DNA from: an uncultured Paracoccaceae bacterium
GTDB taxonomy: Bacteria; Pseudomonadota; Alphaproteobacteria; Rhodobacterales; Rhodobacteraceae
NCBI GenBank assembly: GCA_905182165.1
Contig: CAJJAK010000002.1
Location: 1 to 64,000 of the forward strand
Reading direction: 5' to 3'
DNA length: 64,000 nucleotides
The notes under the pieces were generated by a model that made no database searches, was not told where the DNA came from, and worked only from the letters and a program-made list of their open reading frames with translations. Shown here piece by piece: positions 26,117 through 35,558 of this stretch. Made by a program: the position numbers and the translations under genes. Position 1 is the first letter of the stretch. Each line of letters begins with the position of its first letter.

Positions 26117-26992
26117 ATGACTACAAACTTTAAACCAGAAGTTCATAGTTTTTTTGACGAAAATACTAATGCAGCTTGTTATATTGTTAAAGATCCAAGT
26201 TCTAATGCTTGCGCAGTTATAGACTCAATCCTTGACTTTGATTTAGCTTCTGGTCGAACGCATACAAACCATGCTGATACGCTTATCAAAGAAATAAAAT
26301 TGAACAACTGGGCGTTAGAATGGATAATAGAAACGCACGTTCACGCTGATCATTTATCCGCTGCTCCCTACTTAGCAAAACAGCTGGGCGGGAAAGTAGC
26401 AATTGGTGCTAATATTGAATCTGTTCAGAAAGTATTTGGCAAAATTTTCAATGCAGGTACTGAATTTCAAATGGATGGGAGCCAATTCGACCAACTTTTT
26501 GAAGATGGTGACGATTTTAAAATTGGCAATCTGAACGTAAACGTAATGCACACCCCTGGCCATACTCCAGCGTGCGTAACTTACGTATTTAATGATGCTG
26601 CCTTTATTGGCGATACCCTTTTCATGCCTGATTTTGGCACAGCTCGTGCAGATTTTCCGGGCGGTTCGGCAAAAGATTTATATACTTCTATTCAAAAAAT
26701 ACTATCTTTACCCTCAGAAACAAGGTTGTTTTTGTGTCATGATTATAAAGCGCCAGGGCGCAATGAGTTTTGTTGGGAAACAACCGTAGCAAAGCAAAAA
26801 GAGCTAAACGTACACGTGGGTGGCGGTAAGTCTGAAAAAGAGTTTGTAAACTTTCGAACGACACGAGATGCACAACTTTCAATGCCAAAACTTATAATTC
26901 CTTCGATACAGGTAAACATGCGCGCAGGTAAGTTACCTCCTGCTGAAGACGACGGTGAACACTACTTAAAAGTGCCGATTAACAGGTTGTAA
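26117..26992 (+). CDS. MBL-fold metallo-hydrolase (persulfide-dioxygenase/GloB-like)
   Basis: Metallo-beta-lactamase-fold enzyme of 291 residues. The metal motif HVHADH (residues 74-79) is followed by HTPGHTP and later FLCHDYK, with GDTLFMPDFG. This pattern is found in persulfide dioxygenases and related BLH-type hydrolases that act on glutathione thiol derivatives. It abuts adhC with no gap, so the two are translationally linked. A role on a glutathione conjugate made by the upstream dehydrogenase is possible, but the classical S-formylglutathione hydrolase is an alpha/beta hydrolase and is not here. Confidence 0.85.
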   Translation: MTTNFKPEVHSFFDENTNAACYIVKDPSSNACAVIDSILDFDLASGRTHTNHADTLIKEIKLNNWALEWIIETHVHADHLSAAPYLAKQLGGKVAIGANIESVQKVFGKIFNAGTEFQMDGSQFDQLFEDGDDFKIGNLNVNVMHTPGHTPACVTYVFNDAAFIGDTLFMPDFGTARADFPGGSAKDLYTSIQKILSLPSETRLFLCHDYKAPGRNEFCWETTVAKQKELNVHVGGGKSEKEFVNFRTTRDAQLSMPKLIIPSIQVNMRAGKLPPAEDDGEHYLKVPINRL

Positions 26993-27003
26993 AAACTTCC
27001 AGT

Positions 27004-28401
27004 CTACCAATTTGGATCCACGCAAACTGGTGCTACACCAGAATTTTCCAGATCCCTTCCAGCTGCGATAAGTATATCCTCCCGAAATCTAGCTCCGATC
27101 AACTGCACTCCTACGGGTATATTTTTTGCAAAACCTGTAAAAACTGCAAGCGCTGGTAATCCCAAAGCAGGAATCGCCAGTTGGGTTAATTGTGCCTGCA
27201 TAACATTTTCAAAATCGCCTTCAGATTTCACATCAAGTTGCTGTGCAAAAGGTAACTCACCAGAAACTGGGGTAATCAAAATTGGATATTTAGCTAAAAA
27301 TAGTTGCCATTCTCTAAGTAATAATGCTCTTTCTTGAATAGTATCCAAGAGTTGGTTTTTGTTTATTTCAGGAGATCTTTTAGTCATTTGCTCAAAAACA
27401 AACCTAGAATCAGGCTCATCTTCCTTTTCAATCATACCTTTTGCAGCATAACGAGCTTCAGCCATCCATAGTTTTGCGTTTATTTCAGCGGCAGCCTTCA
27501 TTGGTGGGCATTTAACTTCTTCGACTTCCCAACCAGAACTGGCAAGTAGTTTTGCCGCTTCTCTAATAGCCTCTGCTACACTCTCACAAACAGGCATTCC
27601 CTCAGGAGCAATAGTAAATGCAGCTCGCTTTACAAAACTTGGTCCATTTAAAGGGACAGGAACATACCAAGGATCTCGATCATCTTGTTTGGACATCGCC
27701 TCAAATGATATCTTTATATCTTCAATCGTCCTGGCTATTGGCCCCCCTACTGCCATTATTTGGCCACCTATATGACGTTCTGCTCCAGAGGCGTTATATG
27801 CCGGAATACGTCCAAAGGTAGGACGAAGGCCGTGCAAACCACAGGCATAAGCAGGGTATCTAATCGATCCACCGATATCAGTTCCATGAGCAATTGGACA
27901 TATTCCACTTGCAACTGCTGAGGAAGCCCCTCCAGAAGATCCACCTGGCGTTATTGCTTTATTATGGGGGTTAAGTGTTTGCCCATGAAGATCATTATTG
28001 GTAAACCATCGTAGTGAAAACGCTGGAGTATTTGTTCGCCCAATAATCACGCCACCCGCTTTTTTAATATTTGAAACTATCGGGCTATCAGTTTCAGCAA
28101 TTAAGTTTTTTTGAAGTTTTAACCCATTTGTAGTCGCAAATCCCTTTTGATCAGCCAACACTTTAATAGTTACTGGCACACCACACAAAACTCCTGGATC
28201 ATTACCTGATTTAACCAATCGATCGATCTCTTCAGCGTCTTTGATTGCCGCATCCGGCATTTCTTGAACGACAGCATTTAATTTGGGGTTTACTGTATCC
28301 AGACGAGATAGGTGTGCTTTAGTTACTTCTACAGCTGATATTTTTTTCGAACGCACCAAATCAGCAATTTCATGTCCAGGTAATTGCCAAAGCTCTGACA
28401 T
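27004..28401 (-). CDS. amidase (amidase-signature family)
   Basis: Hydrolyses a carboxamide by a Ser-cisSer-Lys triad; GatA-like but not GatA by context. There are 465 residues. Lys80 (PVTIKVL), the cis-Ser in GGSSGG (155-156) and the nucleophile Ser179 (GTDIGGSIR) are all present. SD AGGAG precedes the ATG at 28401. It is convergent with the MBL gene (11 bases apart) and downstream of the acyl-CoA operon, from which it is separated by about 100 bases. Substrate unknown. Confidence 0.9.
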   Translation of the reverse strand: MSELWQLPGHEIADLVRSKKISAVEVTKAHLSRLDTVNPKLNAVVQEMPDAAIKDAEEIDRLVKSGNDPGVLCGVPVTIKVLADQKGFATTNGLKLQKNLIAETDSPIVSNIKKAGGVIIGRTNTPAFSLRWFTNNDLHGQTLNPHNKAITPGGSSGGASSAVASGICPIAHGTDIGGSIRYPAYACGLHGLRPTFGRIPAYNASGAERHIGGQIMAVGGPIARTIEDIKISFEAMSKQDDRDPWYVPVPLNGPSFVKRAAFTIAPEGMPVCESVAEAIREAAKLLASSGWEVEEVKCPPMKAAAEINAKLWMAEARYAAKGMIEKEDEPDSRFVFEQMTKRSPEINKNQLLDTIQERALLLREWQLFLAKYPILITPVSGELPFAQQLDVKSEGDFENVMQAQLTQLAIPALGLPALAVFTGFAKNIPVGVQLIGARFREDILIAAGRDLENSGVAPVCVDPNW

Positions 28402-28500
28402 TATAATAGCTCCTATAAATTTTGATTACGATCAATACTCACATTTAAATTTTCTTTTGGTCAATACATTTTTAGCTCATTACCTAGAAACAATGTTACT

Positions 28501-30609
28501 TCATGGCACCTCAGCTTTAACCGCATGTATTAACACGTCCACAAACACAACTGATTTTTCGTAAACAAACATAGGGTTAACCTCAATTTCAGCTATAGTA
28601 TTAATATTTTTCTCAGCAAAAACGGCAAGTTTTAAAATCTCTTGGGCAATTAAATTTATATTAACTTTTGGTTTTCCTCTAAAACCTTCTAATAACTTTG
28701 CTAACTTGAGGCTTTTTAAAGATTTTTCAATATCCATCAAATTAGTTGGAAGTAAAAGTGTTGATGAGTCTCCTATTAATTCAACAAAAATACCCCCACT
28801 TCCAATTGTAAGTGCTAAGCCAAACTGGGCATCTGCTCTAATCCCTACTATCAACTCTGCAATTGGTGGTTTAACCATTTTTTCAACAAGGTAGCTCTCA
28901 GACATTCCTTCTGGGAAATTAGCATAAACGCTTTGGTTCATTTCAATCAATGCTTTTGAAACTTCCAAGGTGCTATTTAAATTTAAGGTAACCGCTCCCA
29001 CTTCTGTTTTGTGTATAATCTTTGTGCCTACCATCTTTAAAACCACAGGAAAGCCAAGTTCTGCCGCATATCTTGAGGCTAAATCCTTTGATGCTATTCT
29101 TCCCTTGGGTACGCTAAAGTTCATTTTTTTTAGAAGACTTTTACCTTCAAATTCATCTAAAATATATAAGTTATTCAAATTGGATGTGCCGTGTATAATC
29201 TCTAAAGGCTTATTTCTAAGAATATCACTTCTATTTTTCTTCCATGTCACCGCTTGACTTATAGCATTTAAAGCCTCGTGAATCCCTTGCATCGGAGCCA
29301 CGCCTTGGGCAATTAACAACTCCCTAGTTGCTTTATCAAAATTTTCTGGAATTGTAGAACATATTGCTGCAGGAATATTATTATTTGCAGCTGCTTTTGC
29401 GAAGGCCAACGCATCATTGCGATAAAAGATCAAAGACTCATCTAAACCTTTTGCAGGGTAATCTTGAATTAATATCGCAGACTGTCCAGAAATTTCGGCC
29501 ATTGCTTCTTGAAAAACAGGCTCTGTTTTTTCAGGCTGACCCCATATCGGTGTTGTATAATCAAGAGGATTAGAGACTGTTGCGATTGCAGGTAAAAGTT
29601 CAGATATTTTGTCAGATCCATTCACCCCAAAGTTAGGGAATTTTAATCCAATTTTTTCTGCATGATCTGCAAGCATTGTTGCGCCGCCCCCAGAACAGGT
29701 AAAACCAACAACATTTTTGTCGTCTGGGCACCCGGCAACACATAAATACTTTAAAGTTTCTAACAATTGTGATGGGTTATCTACACTTATTATACCTGTT
29801 CGCTTAAATAACGCGTCGTACAGTTCATTGGACCCCGACAAGGAACCGGTATGACTTAAGGTTAGTGCTGATCCAATTTTTGATGTTCCAGTTTTCCCTG
29901 CAATTATGCCATTATTTAAACTTAAAGCTTTAAGTGCCGCTTTTTCAAAAAGCGCAATATCACTTAGACCTTCTATGTGTAATCCGATCGCACGGACTTC
30001 CGGCTTTTCAGATAGTATATCAACAAAATCTGCCAAGCCCATAACTGTTTGATTGCCTGCGGAAATCATATAAGCCAGAGGTAGAGATCGTTGGCTCATA
30101 GTGATATCAGAAGAAAACATACCGCTTTGTGTGACAATTGCTGCACCATAACCTGGACAGTTCCCACCGTGTGCAAATGGCCATAATGCTACCTTATCAA
30201 AATAATTAATCACCCCATAGCAATTGGGACCAATAACGGCCATATCTCCAGCATACTTCAAAAGTAAGTTCTCAGCTTCTAAACCATTTTTATCAGCTTC
30301 TCCAAACCCAGCAGTGTAACATACAACGCCACCGGCACCCAAGTCTGCCAATTTTTTAATAGCCTGAAGGGCGCCATCTCTAGGTATTGCTAAAAATACG
30401 GCATCAGGTATCGATGGAAGTTCCTCTAAAGAATGAAAGCAGTCATACCCACCCAATGTTTCTCTATTTGGATTTACTGGCCATATCAAACCAGAATATC
30501 CGGCACGCTCTGCCTCTCCTATTGCAATTTTAGCATCCGTCCCACCAATAAAAGCTATATGTCGAGGGTTAATTAACCGTTTGAAATTATTTTTTTGTGC
30601 AGGCGTCAT
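28501..30609 (-). CDS. ADP-forming acyl-CoA synthetase
   Basis: Activates an acid to its CoA ester with ATP, releasing ADP, through a phospho-histidine. There are 702 residues: CoA-binding domain (1-125, IAFIGGTDAK), ligase-CoA domains with IVTQSGMFSS and the phospho-His loop SHTGSLSGSNELYDALF, then an ATP-grasp domain (about 480-702; AAELGFPVVLKMVGTKIIHKTEVGAV). Its ATG overlaps the acyl-CoA dehydrogenase stop by four bases (ATGA). In this operon the likely substrate is a short betaine acid such as gamma-butyrobetaine; that is inference from neighbours. Confidence 0.9.
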   Translation of the reverse strand: MTPAQKNNFKRLINPRHIAFIGGTDAKIAIGEAERAGYSGLIWPVNPNRETLGGYDCFHSLEELPSIPDAVFLAIPRDGALQAIKKLADLGAGGVVCYTAGFGEADKNGLEAENLLLKYAGDMAVIGPNCYGVINYFDKVALWPFAHGGNCPGYGAAIVTQSGMFSSDITMSQRSLPLAYMISAGNQTVMGLADFVDILSEKPEVRAIGLHIEGLSDIALFEKAALKALSLNNGIIAGKTGTSKIGSALTLSHTGSLSGSNELYDALFKRTGIISVDNPSQLLETLKYLCVAGCPDDKNVVGFTCSGGGATMLADHAEKIGLKFPNFGVNGSDKISELLPAIATVSNPLDYTTPIWGQPEKTEPVFQEAMAEISGQSAILIQDYPAKGLDESLIFYRNDALAFAKAAANNNIPAAICSTIPENFDKATRELLIAQGVAPMQGIHEALNAISQAVTWKKNRSDILRNKPLEIIHGTSNLNNLYILDEFEGKSLLKKMNFSVPKGRIASKDLASRYAAELGFPVVLKMVGTKIIHKTEVGAVTLNLNSTLEVSKALIEMNQSVYANFPEGMSESYLVEKMVKPPIAELIVGIRADAQFGLALTIGSGGIFVELIGDSSTLLLPTNLMDIEKSLKSLKLAKLLEGFRGKPKVNINLIAQEILKLAVFAEKNINTIAEIEVNPMFVYEKSVVFVDVLIHAVKAEVP

Positions 30610-31763
30610 GCACCAAGCGGCCTCAAAATAGATCGGGTTATTATATGTCTCTGAATCTCAGAAGTGCCGTCCCATATTCTTTCCAGACGACTATCACGCC
30701 AAAGTCTTTGAATTGGTAGTTCTTCCATAAGCCCCATTCCACCATAAATTTGAACAGTGTCATCAGCTGTTTTATTTAACATTTCAGAACAAAAAACTTT
30801 GACCATAGCTGCATCACAATCTTGCATGATCCCTAATTCTGCCCGTTTTACTGCATCATCCACCATTAGATCTGCGGCTCTCAAACCAATTGACATATCT
30901 GCCAGTTTAAAACCCGTTGCTTGAAATGCACCTATTGGTTTGCCAAATTGTTTTCTATTAGCTGCCCAGTCTACTGCTAAATTCATTATGCGTTCCGCCT
31001 TACCACAACAAGTAGCTCCAACCCAAATTCTACCCATCCCAAGCCACTTACCTGCTAATTCCAGACCACGCCCCTCTTCACCAAGTATTTGATCTGGGCC
31101 CAATCGAACATTATCAAAGCTGAGCTGAAAATTTTTATATCCCCTATAACTTACGCATTTATTTCCTTCTCTACACTCAAAACCATGCAGCCCAACATCA
31201 ACTAGAAAAGCGGTAACTCTTTTTCTAACCCCGCGTGGCGTTTCGTCTTCACCAGTTGTAGCAAATACAATTGCAAAGTCTGGCATGATTGGTCCAGATA
31301 TAAAATGCTTACTTCCGTTTAGGATCCAACCATCTGACCGGGTTGCACGGGTGGTGATTGCCGCTGCGTCTGATCCAGCCTCAGGTTCTGTAAGTCCAAA
31401 TAGCTCTCTTTTTTCTCCACTAACGCAAGGTAATAAATAACGCGCTATTTGGTCACCTTCACATGCAAGTAGTATCTCTGTTGGTCGAGCGACCCAAGAT
31501 TGAAGAGCATGCGTTGTTTTACCATACTCTCGTTCCATCAGCGCCATTGACTTATAAGCTAGGCCACCACCCCCTATTTCTTCTGGTAAATTGGCAGCGA
31601 ACAGTCCCAATTCTTTTGACCGCTTCTCAATCTGCCGGCCTAACTCTATCGGGACCTCCCCTGTAGAATCTACTTCGTCCTCATGTGGAAAAATCTCTTC
31701 TTCCATAAATATTTTTACTGTATTTATTAATAGATTATTTTCATGGTCTAATTGTTCACTCAT
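30606..31763 (-). CDS. acyl-CoA dehydrogenase
   Basis: FAD enzyme making a trans-2-enoyl-CoA. There are 385 residues with three domains: helical N-domain, the middle FAD loop LFGLTEPEAGSDAAAI, and the C-terminal RKQFGKPIGAFQATGFKLADM and IYGGMGLMEELPIQRLWRDSR. The position normally held by the catalytic base is in DGTSEIQRHI. GAGGG lies ahead of its ATG. In the operon it would desaturate the CoA ester made by the synthetase, e.g. gamma-butyrobetainyl-CoA to crotonobetainyl-CoA. Confidence 0.92.
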   Translation of the reverse strand: MSEQLDHENNLLINTVKIFMEEEIFPHEDEVDSTGEVPIELGRQIEKRSKELGLFAANLPEEIGGGGLAYKSMALMEREYGKTTHALQSWVARPTEILLACEGDQIARYLLPCVSGEKRELFGLTEPEAGSDAAAITTRATRSDGWILNGSKHFISGPIMPDFAIVFATTGEDETPRGVRKRVTAFLVDVGLHGFECREGNKCVSYRGYKNFQLSFDNVRLGPDQILGEEGRGLELAGKWLGMGRIWVGATCCGKAERIMNLAVDWAANRKQFGKPIGAFQATGFKLADMSIGLRAADLMVDDAVKRAELGIMQDCDAAMVKVFCSEMLNKTADDTVQIYGGMGLMEELPIQRLWRDSRLERIWDGTSEIQRHIITRSILRPLGA

Positions 31764-31845
31764 AAAACCCTCAATTATTAAAAGATTATTTTCTCTTATA
31801 ATTTATGTTTATATTTCTAATATACACTATGTTTATAGTTATTAT

Positions 31846-32889
31846 TTAGGCTCCACGGAGGTTTAACTTTTTTCGTGCTTCAGCGGGCGTGATAGCGCGC
31901 GAGCCCATTCTTTCAATTATTTCAACAGCTCGATTAACAAGTTGGCCATTTGTAGCCAATACACCTCTGTCTAACCAAAGGTTATCTTCCAAACCAACAC
32001 GAACATTTCCACCCAATGCGACGGCAGTAGCAGCCATTGGCATTTGCATTCTGGAAATGCCAAATCCTGCCCAATTTGCGCCAGTTGGTAAATGATCTTT
32101 CATTGTTTTCATTATATCTACACTTTGATCGGCGCCCCAAGGAATACCAAGACAAATCTGAAACATTGGAGGATCGGCTATAAGTCCCTCAGATATCATC
32201 TGTTTTGCAAATCGAATATGTCCTAATTCAAATACTTCTAGCTCAGGCTTTACTCCCCATTCTTTGGTTAGCTCTGCCATCCTTCGTAACATTGGAGGAG
32301 TTGAGATATAAATTTCGTCTCCATCCCCAAAATTTAACGTCCCACAATCTAGAGAACATATATCAGGTTGACACTCTTTAACATGCGCCAACCTCTCTTC
32401 TGGACCTATCATGTCGGTACCAACACCTGGCATTGAAGGATCATTCTTGTCAGGCACCCAATCACCACCCATTCCAGCTGTCAGGTTGATTATAACGTCT
32501 GTATTGCTATCTCGGACTCTGTCCACAACTTCTTTAAATAATTTTGGGTCTCGAGATCCTTTTCCCGTTTCTGGATCACGTACATGAATATGAGCAATTG
32601 CTGCTCCAGCTTTTGCTGCTTCGATCGCAGCATTAGCAATTTCTTTCGGGGTCACTGGAACATGAGGGCTTTTACCTTTTTTGTGTTCTATAATGATGAA
32701 CTTTGGCTCTACTCGGCTCCCTTTTGCAACCGATAAAAAGGAACCCATTTTTAATTTCTCTATCTGTTTCTGACTTAATATAGTTGATTTCATCTTGAAA
32801 TCTTTAGCAATTTCTTTTGCTTGGTTTGCTAGGTATGTTGGCGTACAAATATTAGGAGGTAGATTACCTAAATCTTTAGTTAGATTCAT
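31846..32889 (-). CDS. beta-keto acid cleavage enzyme (BKACE) with foreign N-terminus
   Basis: From about residue 74 onward this is a BKACE (former DUF849): [19 protein letters not shown], zinc-binding HIHVRD (100-105), [13 protein letters not shown], and [21 protein letters not shown] enzymes condense a beta-keto acid with acetyl-CoA; next to L-carnitine dehydrogenase the natural substrate would be 3-dehydrocarnitine. The usual first ~20 residues, including the first barrel strand (VIITCAVTGA type), are absent. Residues 1-73 instead match leucyl aminopeptidase ([20 protein letters not shown]). As written, the product is an in-frame hybrid starting at an ATG inside the aminopeptidase fragment. 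It probably does not fold as a normal BKACE. Confidence 0.88.
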   Translation of the reverse strand: MNLTKDLGNLPPNICTPTYLANQAKEIAKDFKMKSTILSQKQIEKLKMGSFLSVAKGSRVEPKFIIIEHKKGKSPHVPVTPKEIANAAIEAAKAGAAIAHIHVRDPETGKGSRDPKLFKEVVDRVRDSNTDVIINLTAGMGGDWVPDKNDPSMPGVGTDMIGPEERLAHVKECQPDICSLDCGTLNFGDGDEIYISTPPMLRRMAELTKEWGVKPELEVFELGHIRFAKQMISEGLIADPPMFQICLGIPWGADQSVDIMKTMKDHLPTGANWAGFGISRMQMPMAATAVALGGNVRVGLEDNLWLDRGVLATNGQLVNRAVEIIERMGSRAITPAEARKKLNLRGA

Positions 32890-32907
32890 ACCCTCGGCAA
32901 TAGCTTT
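32672..32907 (-). pseudogene. leucyl aminopeptidase (PepA) internal fragment
   Basis: About 78 codons that read [51 protein letters not shown] and [10 protein letters not shown]. This is the segment of PepA just before the metal-binding catalytic domain. Neither end of PepA is present. The left join (TTTAAAAAGCT) falls where carnitine dehydrogenase reads FGPALK and the right join falls in GGTAAAAGC, where BKACE reads GKSPHV, so each join has a few bases of shared sequence. Either a natural insertion or an assembly chimera. Confidence 0.75.
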
Positions 32908-33683
32908 TTAAAGCTGGGCCAAATTGATCTAAATTTGTAGCCATACCACCTTCACCACAGGCAACGTGAAAAGCCATGCATTGCCCCTGAGCTACCATTC
33001 GAGGCGCGGGGCCGTTCATTAATGCATTGTCAATATCAGCTGGTGTGGCCTCTCCATTTGACACCATGTGGAGAGCTTCGCGCCACAATGCCTCTTGTAA
33101 TCTTGTGGCAACAAACCCTGGAATTTCTTTCTTCATAACAAGCGGTGATTTTCCAGCAGACTTATAAAATTCCGAAGCCCAATTAACGGCTTCTGGATTG
33201 GTTTTCTTACCTCCAACTATTTCAACCAATGGAAGTAAATATGGTGGATTGAAATGGGTGTCCAATAACAGTTCTCTCAGGTGTACTACATTGTTTTTGT
33301 ATTTCAGTCATAGTCAGTCCTGATGTTGATGAACTTATAACCACATTACTCGCTACAAGCTCACCCAATTTTTGATATAAGGCTTGTTTTATTTCCAAAC
33401 GTTCTGGCGCACTCTCTTGAACAAAATCAGTTCCTTTTAAACTCTCCTCCAAATTGGTTGTAATGTTTAAATTATCAATACTAGCCCCTTCGGCCAAACC
33501 CAGTTCTGAAAGGCTTACCCACGCAGTCTGTAAAATGCTTTTAAATGCTTTTATTTCATTTTCTGAGTGTAGGTAGGCGTTAACGTTATAACCTTGAGCC
33601 AAGAAATGAGCTGTCCACCCGCCCCCAATTGGTCCCGCACCTATACTCGTTATTGTCTTCACAGTATTAATATCAATAAACAC
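32876..33683 (-). CDS. L-carnitine dehydrogenase, frameshifted and 3'-truncated
   Basis: NAD-dependent 3-hydroxyacyl-CoA-dehydrogenase-fold enzyme that oxidises L-carnitine to 3-dehydrocarnitine. GTG start two bases after the enoyl-CoA hydratase stop. Rossmann motif [10 protein letters not shown], then SSSTSGL. An extra T near 33244 breaks VIGHPF from [14 protein letters not shown]; corrected, it continues [30 protein letters not shown] to [15 protein letters not shown]. There the sequence switches to a PepA fragment and the frame ends SYCRGYESN. About 260 of more than 310 expected residues remain, and no C-terminal thioesterase domain follows. Confidence 0.87.
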
Positions 33684-33685
33684 GG

Positions 33686-34488
33686 TTATTCACCTTTGAA
33701 ATTAGGTTCACGTTTTTCTACAAAAGCTGCAACACCTTCTATCGCATCTTTAGATTTCAACATTTTGCGGTAAGTAGGTAGATTTTCTGTTCTCATCTTG
33801 TGAAACGCTTTCTCCAATGGAACACACTCTATGGCTCTTTGGACTTCCTTAACGCTTTGCATTGCTAAAGGTGCTGACCAGGCAATGGATTCTGCCCATT
33901 CTCTAGCTTGATCAAGCAACTTTTCTTTTGGAACAACTTTATTTACTAGACCATAATGTGCCGCTTCAGTAGCAGTCATGCGCCTTCCTAATAAAAACAT
34001 TTCCATGGCAATATTATGTGGAATTCTACGTGGTAATCTTTGAAGAGCACCAGCATCTGGCACCATACCTAGTGGCAACTCCGGCAATCCAAATTCTACG
34101 TGCTCTGACGCGATTAAAAGATCACATCCCATTGCCAATTCAAAACCACCACCTGCACCAGACCATTTAATGCAGCTATAACCGGTTTGTTTAGGTTCCA
34201 GTTCTCTGTCAAGCCCGCAAACCCACCATCTCCATAGTCCGCGGTCTCCCACCAATTGTCCAATTCAACTTCACCAGAATTTAGAGCCTTCAGATCCCAA
34301 CCTGCCGAAAATATTTTCTCACCTTCACCCGTTAAAATCCCAACCCATAATTCTGGATTGTCTCGCAATTCAGCAAATGCTGCTCCCAAAGCTTGGCTCA
34401 TTGGTATATCAATTGCATTTACTTTTGGTCGATTCAGTTTAATTTCTAGAACCCGACCGTTACGAGTTACTTCAATACCATCAGTCAT
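33686..34488 (-). CDS. enoyl-CoA hydratase (CaiD/crotonobetainyl-CoA hydratase-like), one frameshift
   Basis: Crotonase-fold enzyme of 267 residues once corrected. Two frames overlap: one carries [20 protein letters not shown] to [10 protein letters not shown], the other [38 protein letters not shown]. One base is missing near 34156 in the oxyanion-hole loop ([12 protein letters not shown]). The acidic active-site residues in [12 protein letters not shown] are present. AAGGAG precedes the ATG. Next to carnitine dehydrogenase it likely hydrates crotonobetainyl-CoA. Confidence 0.88.
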
Positions 34489-34508
34489 AATCTTCTCCTT
34501 AATTTATC

Positions 34509-35536
34509 TCAGGCAAATTCTGGAATAACTTCCTTACAAAAAAGCTCCATAGATTTCTTTTGCGATTCCATATCCAATCCCATAGAGGCATAATAAATGT
34601 ATTGATCAACACCTAATTTTTCATACCTTTTAAGTTTTTCGATAACTACGTCAGGAGAGCCAAACATCAAGTTTTCTTCCAACATTTCTGCATCAAACTC
34701 TTTTCTACCCACCAACTCGTTCAGTGGAATTCGTTTAGGAAACCCATTATTTACATCATCTAAGTTTCTGAACAGATTCTCAAATTGTCCTAAGCAAGAC
34801 TGAATTGCATTAATGGCTTTGTCTCTACCACTTTGTGTTTCATATAATGCTGTATGACGCATCATCGCGAAGATTGGATTAAAATTATAATTACTTTCAA
34901 TAATAGCTTCATCTAATTGCTTCTTATAAAGCTCTGCTTCAGAAAATGCTCGAGTTAAAGGCCAACTCATAACGTTGCATTTGTTTTTGATCGCGTAATT
35001 AAACGTAATTGGTGATCTAGCCGCAACCCATAATGGTGGATGAGGTTTTTGAACAGGTTTTGGTACTGAGGTCGAAGTAGGAAACTGCCAAAACTTTCCT
35101 TCATGTGCGTAGTCCCCTTTCCATAACTCTAGTACTGCTGGCAACATCTCCTGCATATATTCCCAAGCGCCTGATTGTTTTAATCCTGGACGCATTCTGT
35201 CAAACTCTCTTTGATAAGCACCAGAGCCAATACCAAACTCTAAACGACCACCACTAATTAAATCAAGAAACGCTGCCTCACCAGCCAAATTTATTGGATG
35301 CCAATAAGCTGCTGACGCGACTGCAGTACCTAATCTTATGTTAGTCGTTTCTGTCTTCTTCCGTTAACGCTTTTGGTCTGTTAGGAGCAATTGTCATTTC
35401 GTCAATTAAGTGAGTTGCACCAGCATATTTATCAACAATAAACAATTTGGACCATTTCAAGAGTGTGTCGCATTATCTGATCCATATCCCAACTAGGATC
35501 CATTCTTTCTAAATTAACTGCTAACTGAAATTTCAT
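34509..35536 (-). CDS. luciferase-like (LLM) flavin-dependent monooxygenase, damaged N-terminal third
   Basis: Two-component FMNH2-using oxygenase family. From TNIRLGTAVASAAYWHP and LAGEAAFLDLISGGRLEFGIG to the stop it is continuous and typical. Upstream, MKFQLAVNLERMDPSWDMDQIM starts at an ATG at 35536 and is also family-like. Between them (about 35340-35440) the frame changes at least twice and reads VDKYAGATHLIDEMTIAPNRPKA..., where most relatives have an AEHH-containing segment. Total length matches about 342 residues. It is 20 bases upstream of the enoyl-CoA hydratase gene, in the same operon. Its likely reductase is the divergent flavin reductase gene 4 kb away. Confidence 0.85.
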
Positions 35537-35558
35537 TTTTTTGAACAACTAATCTAAA

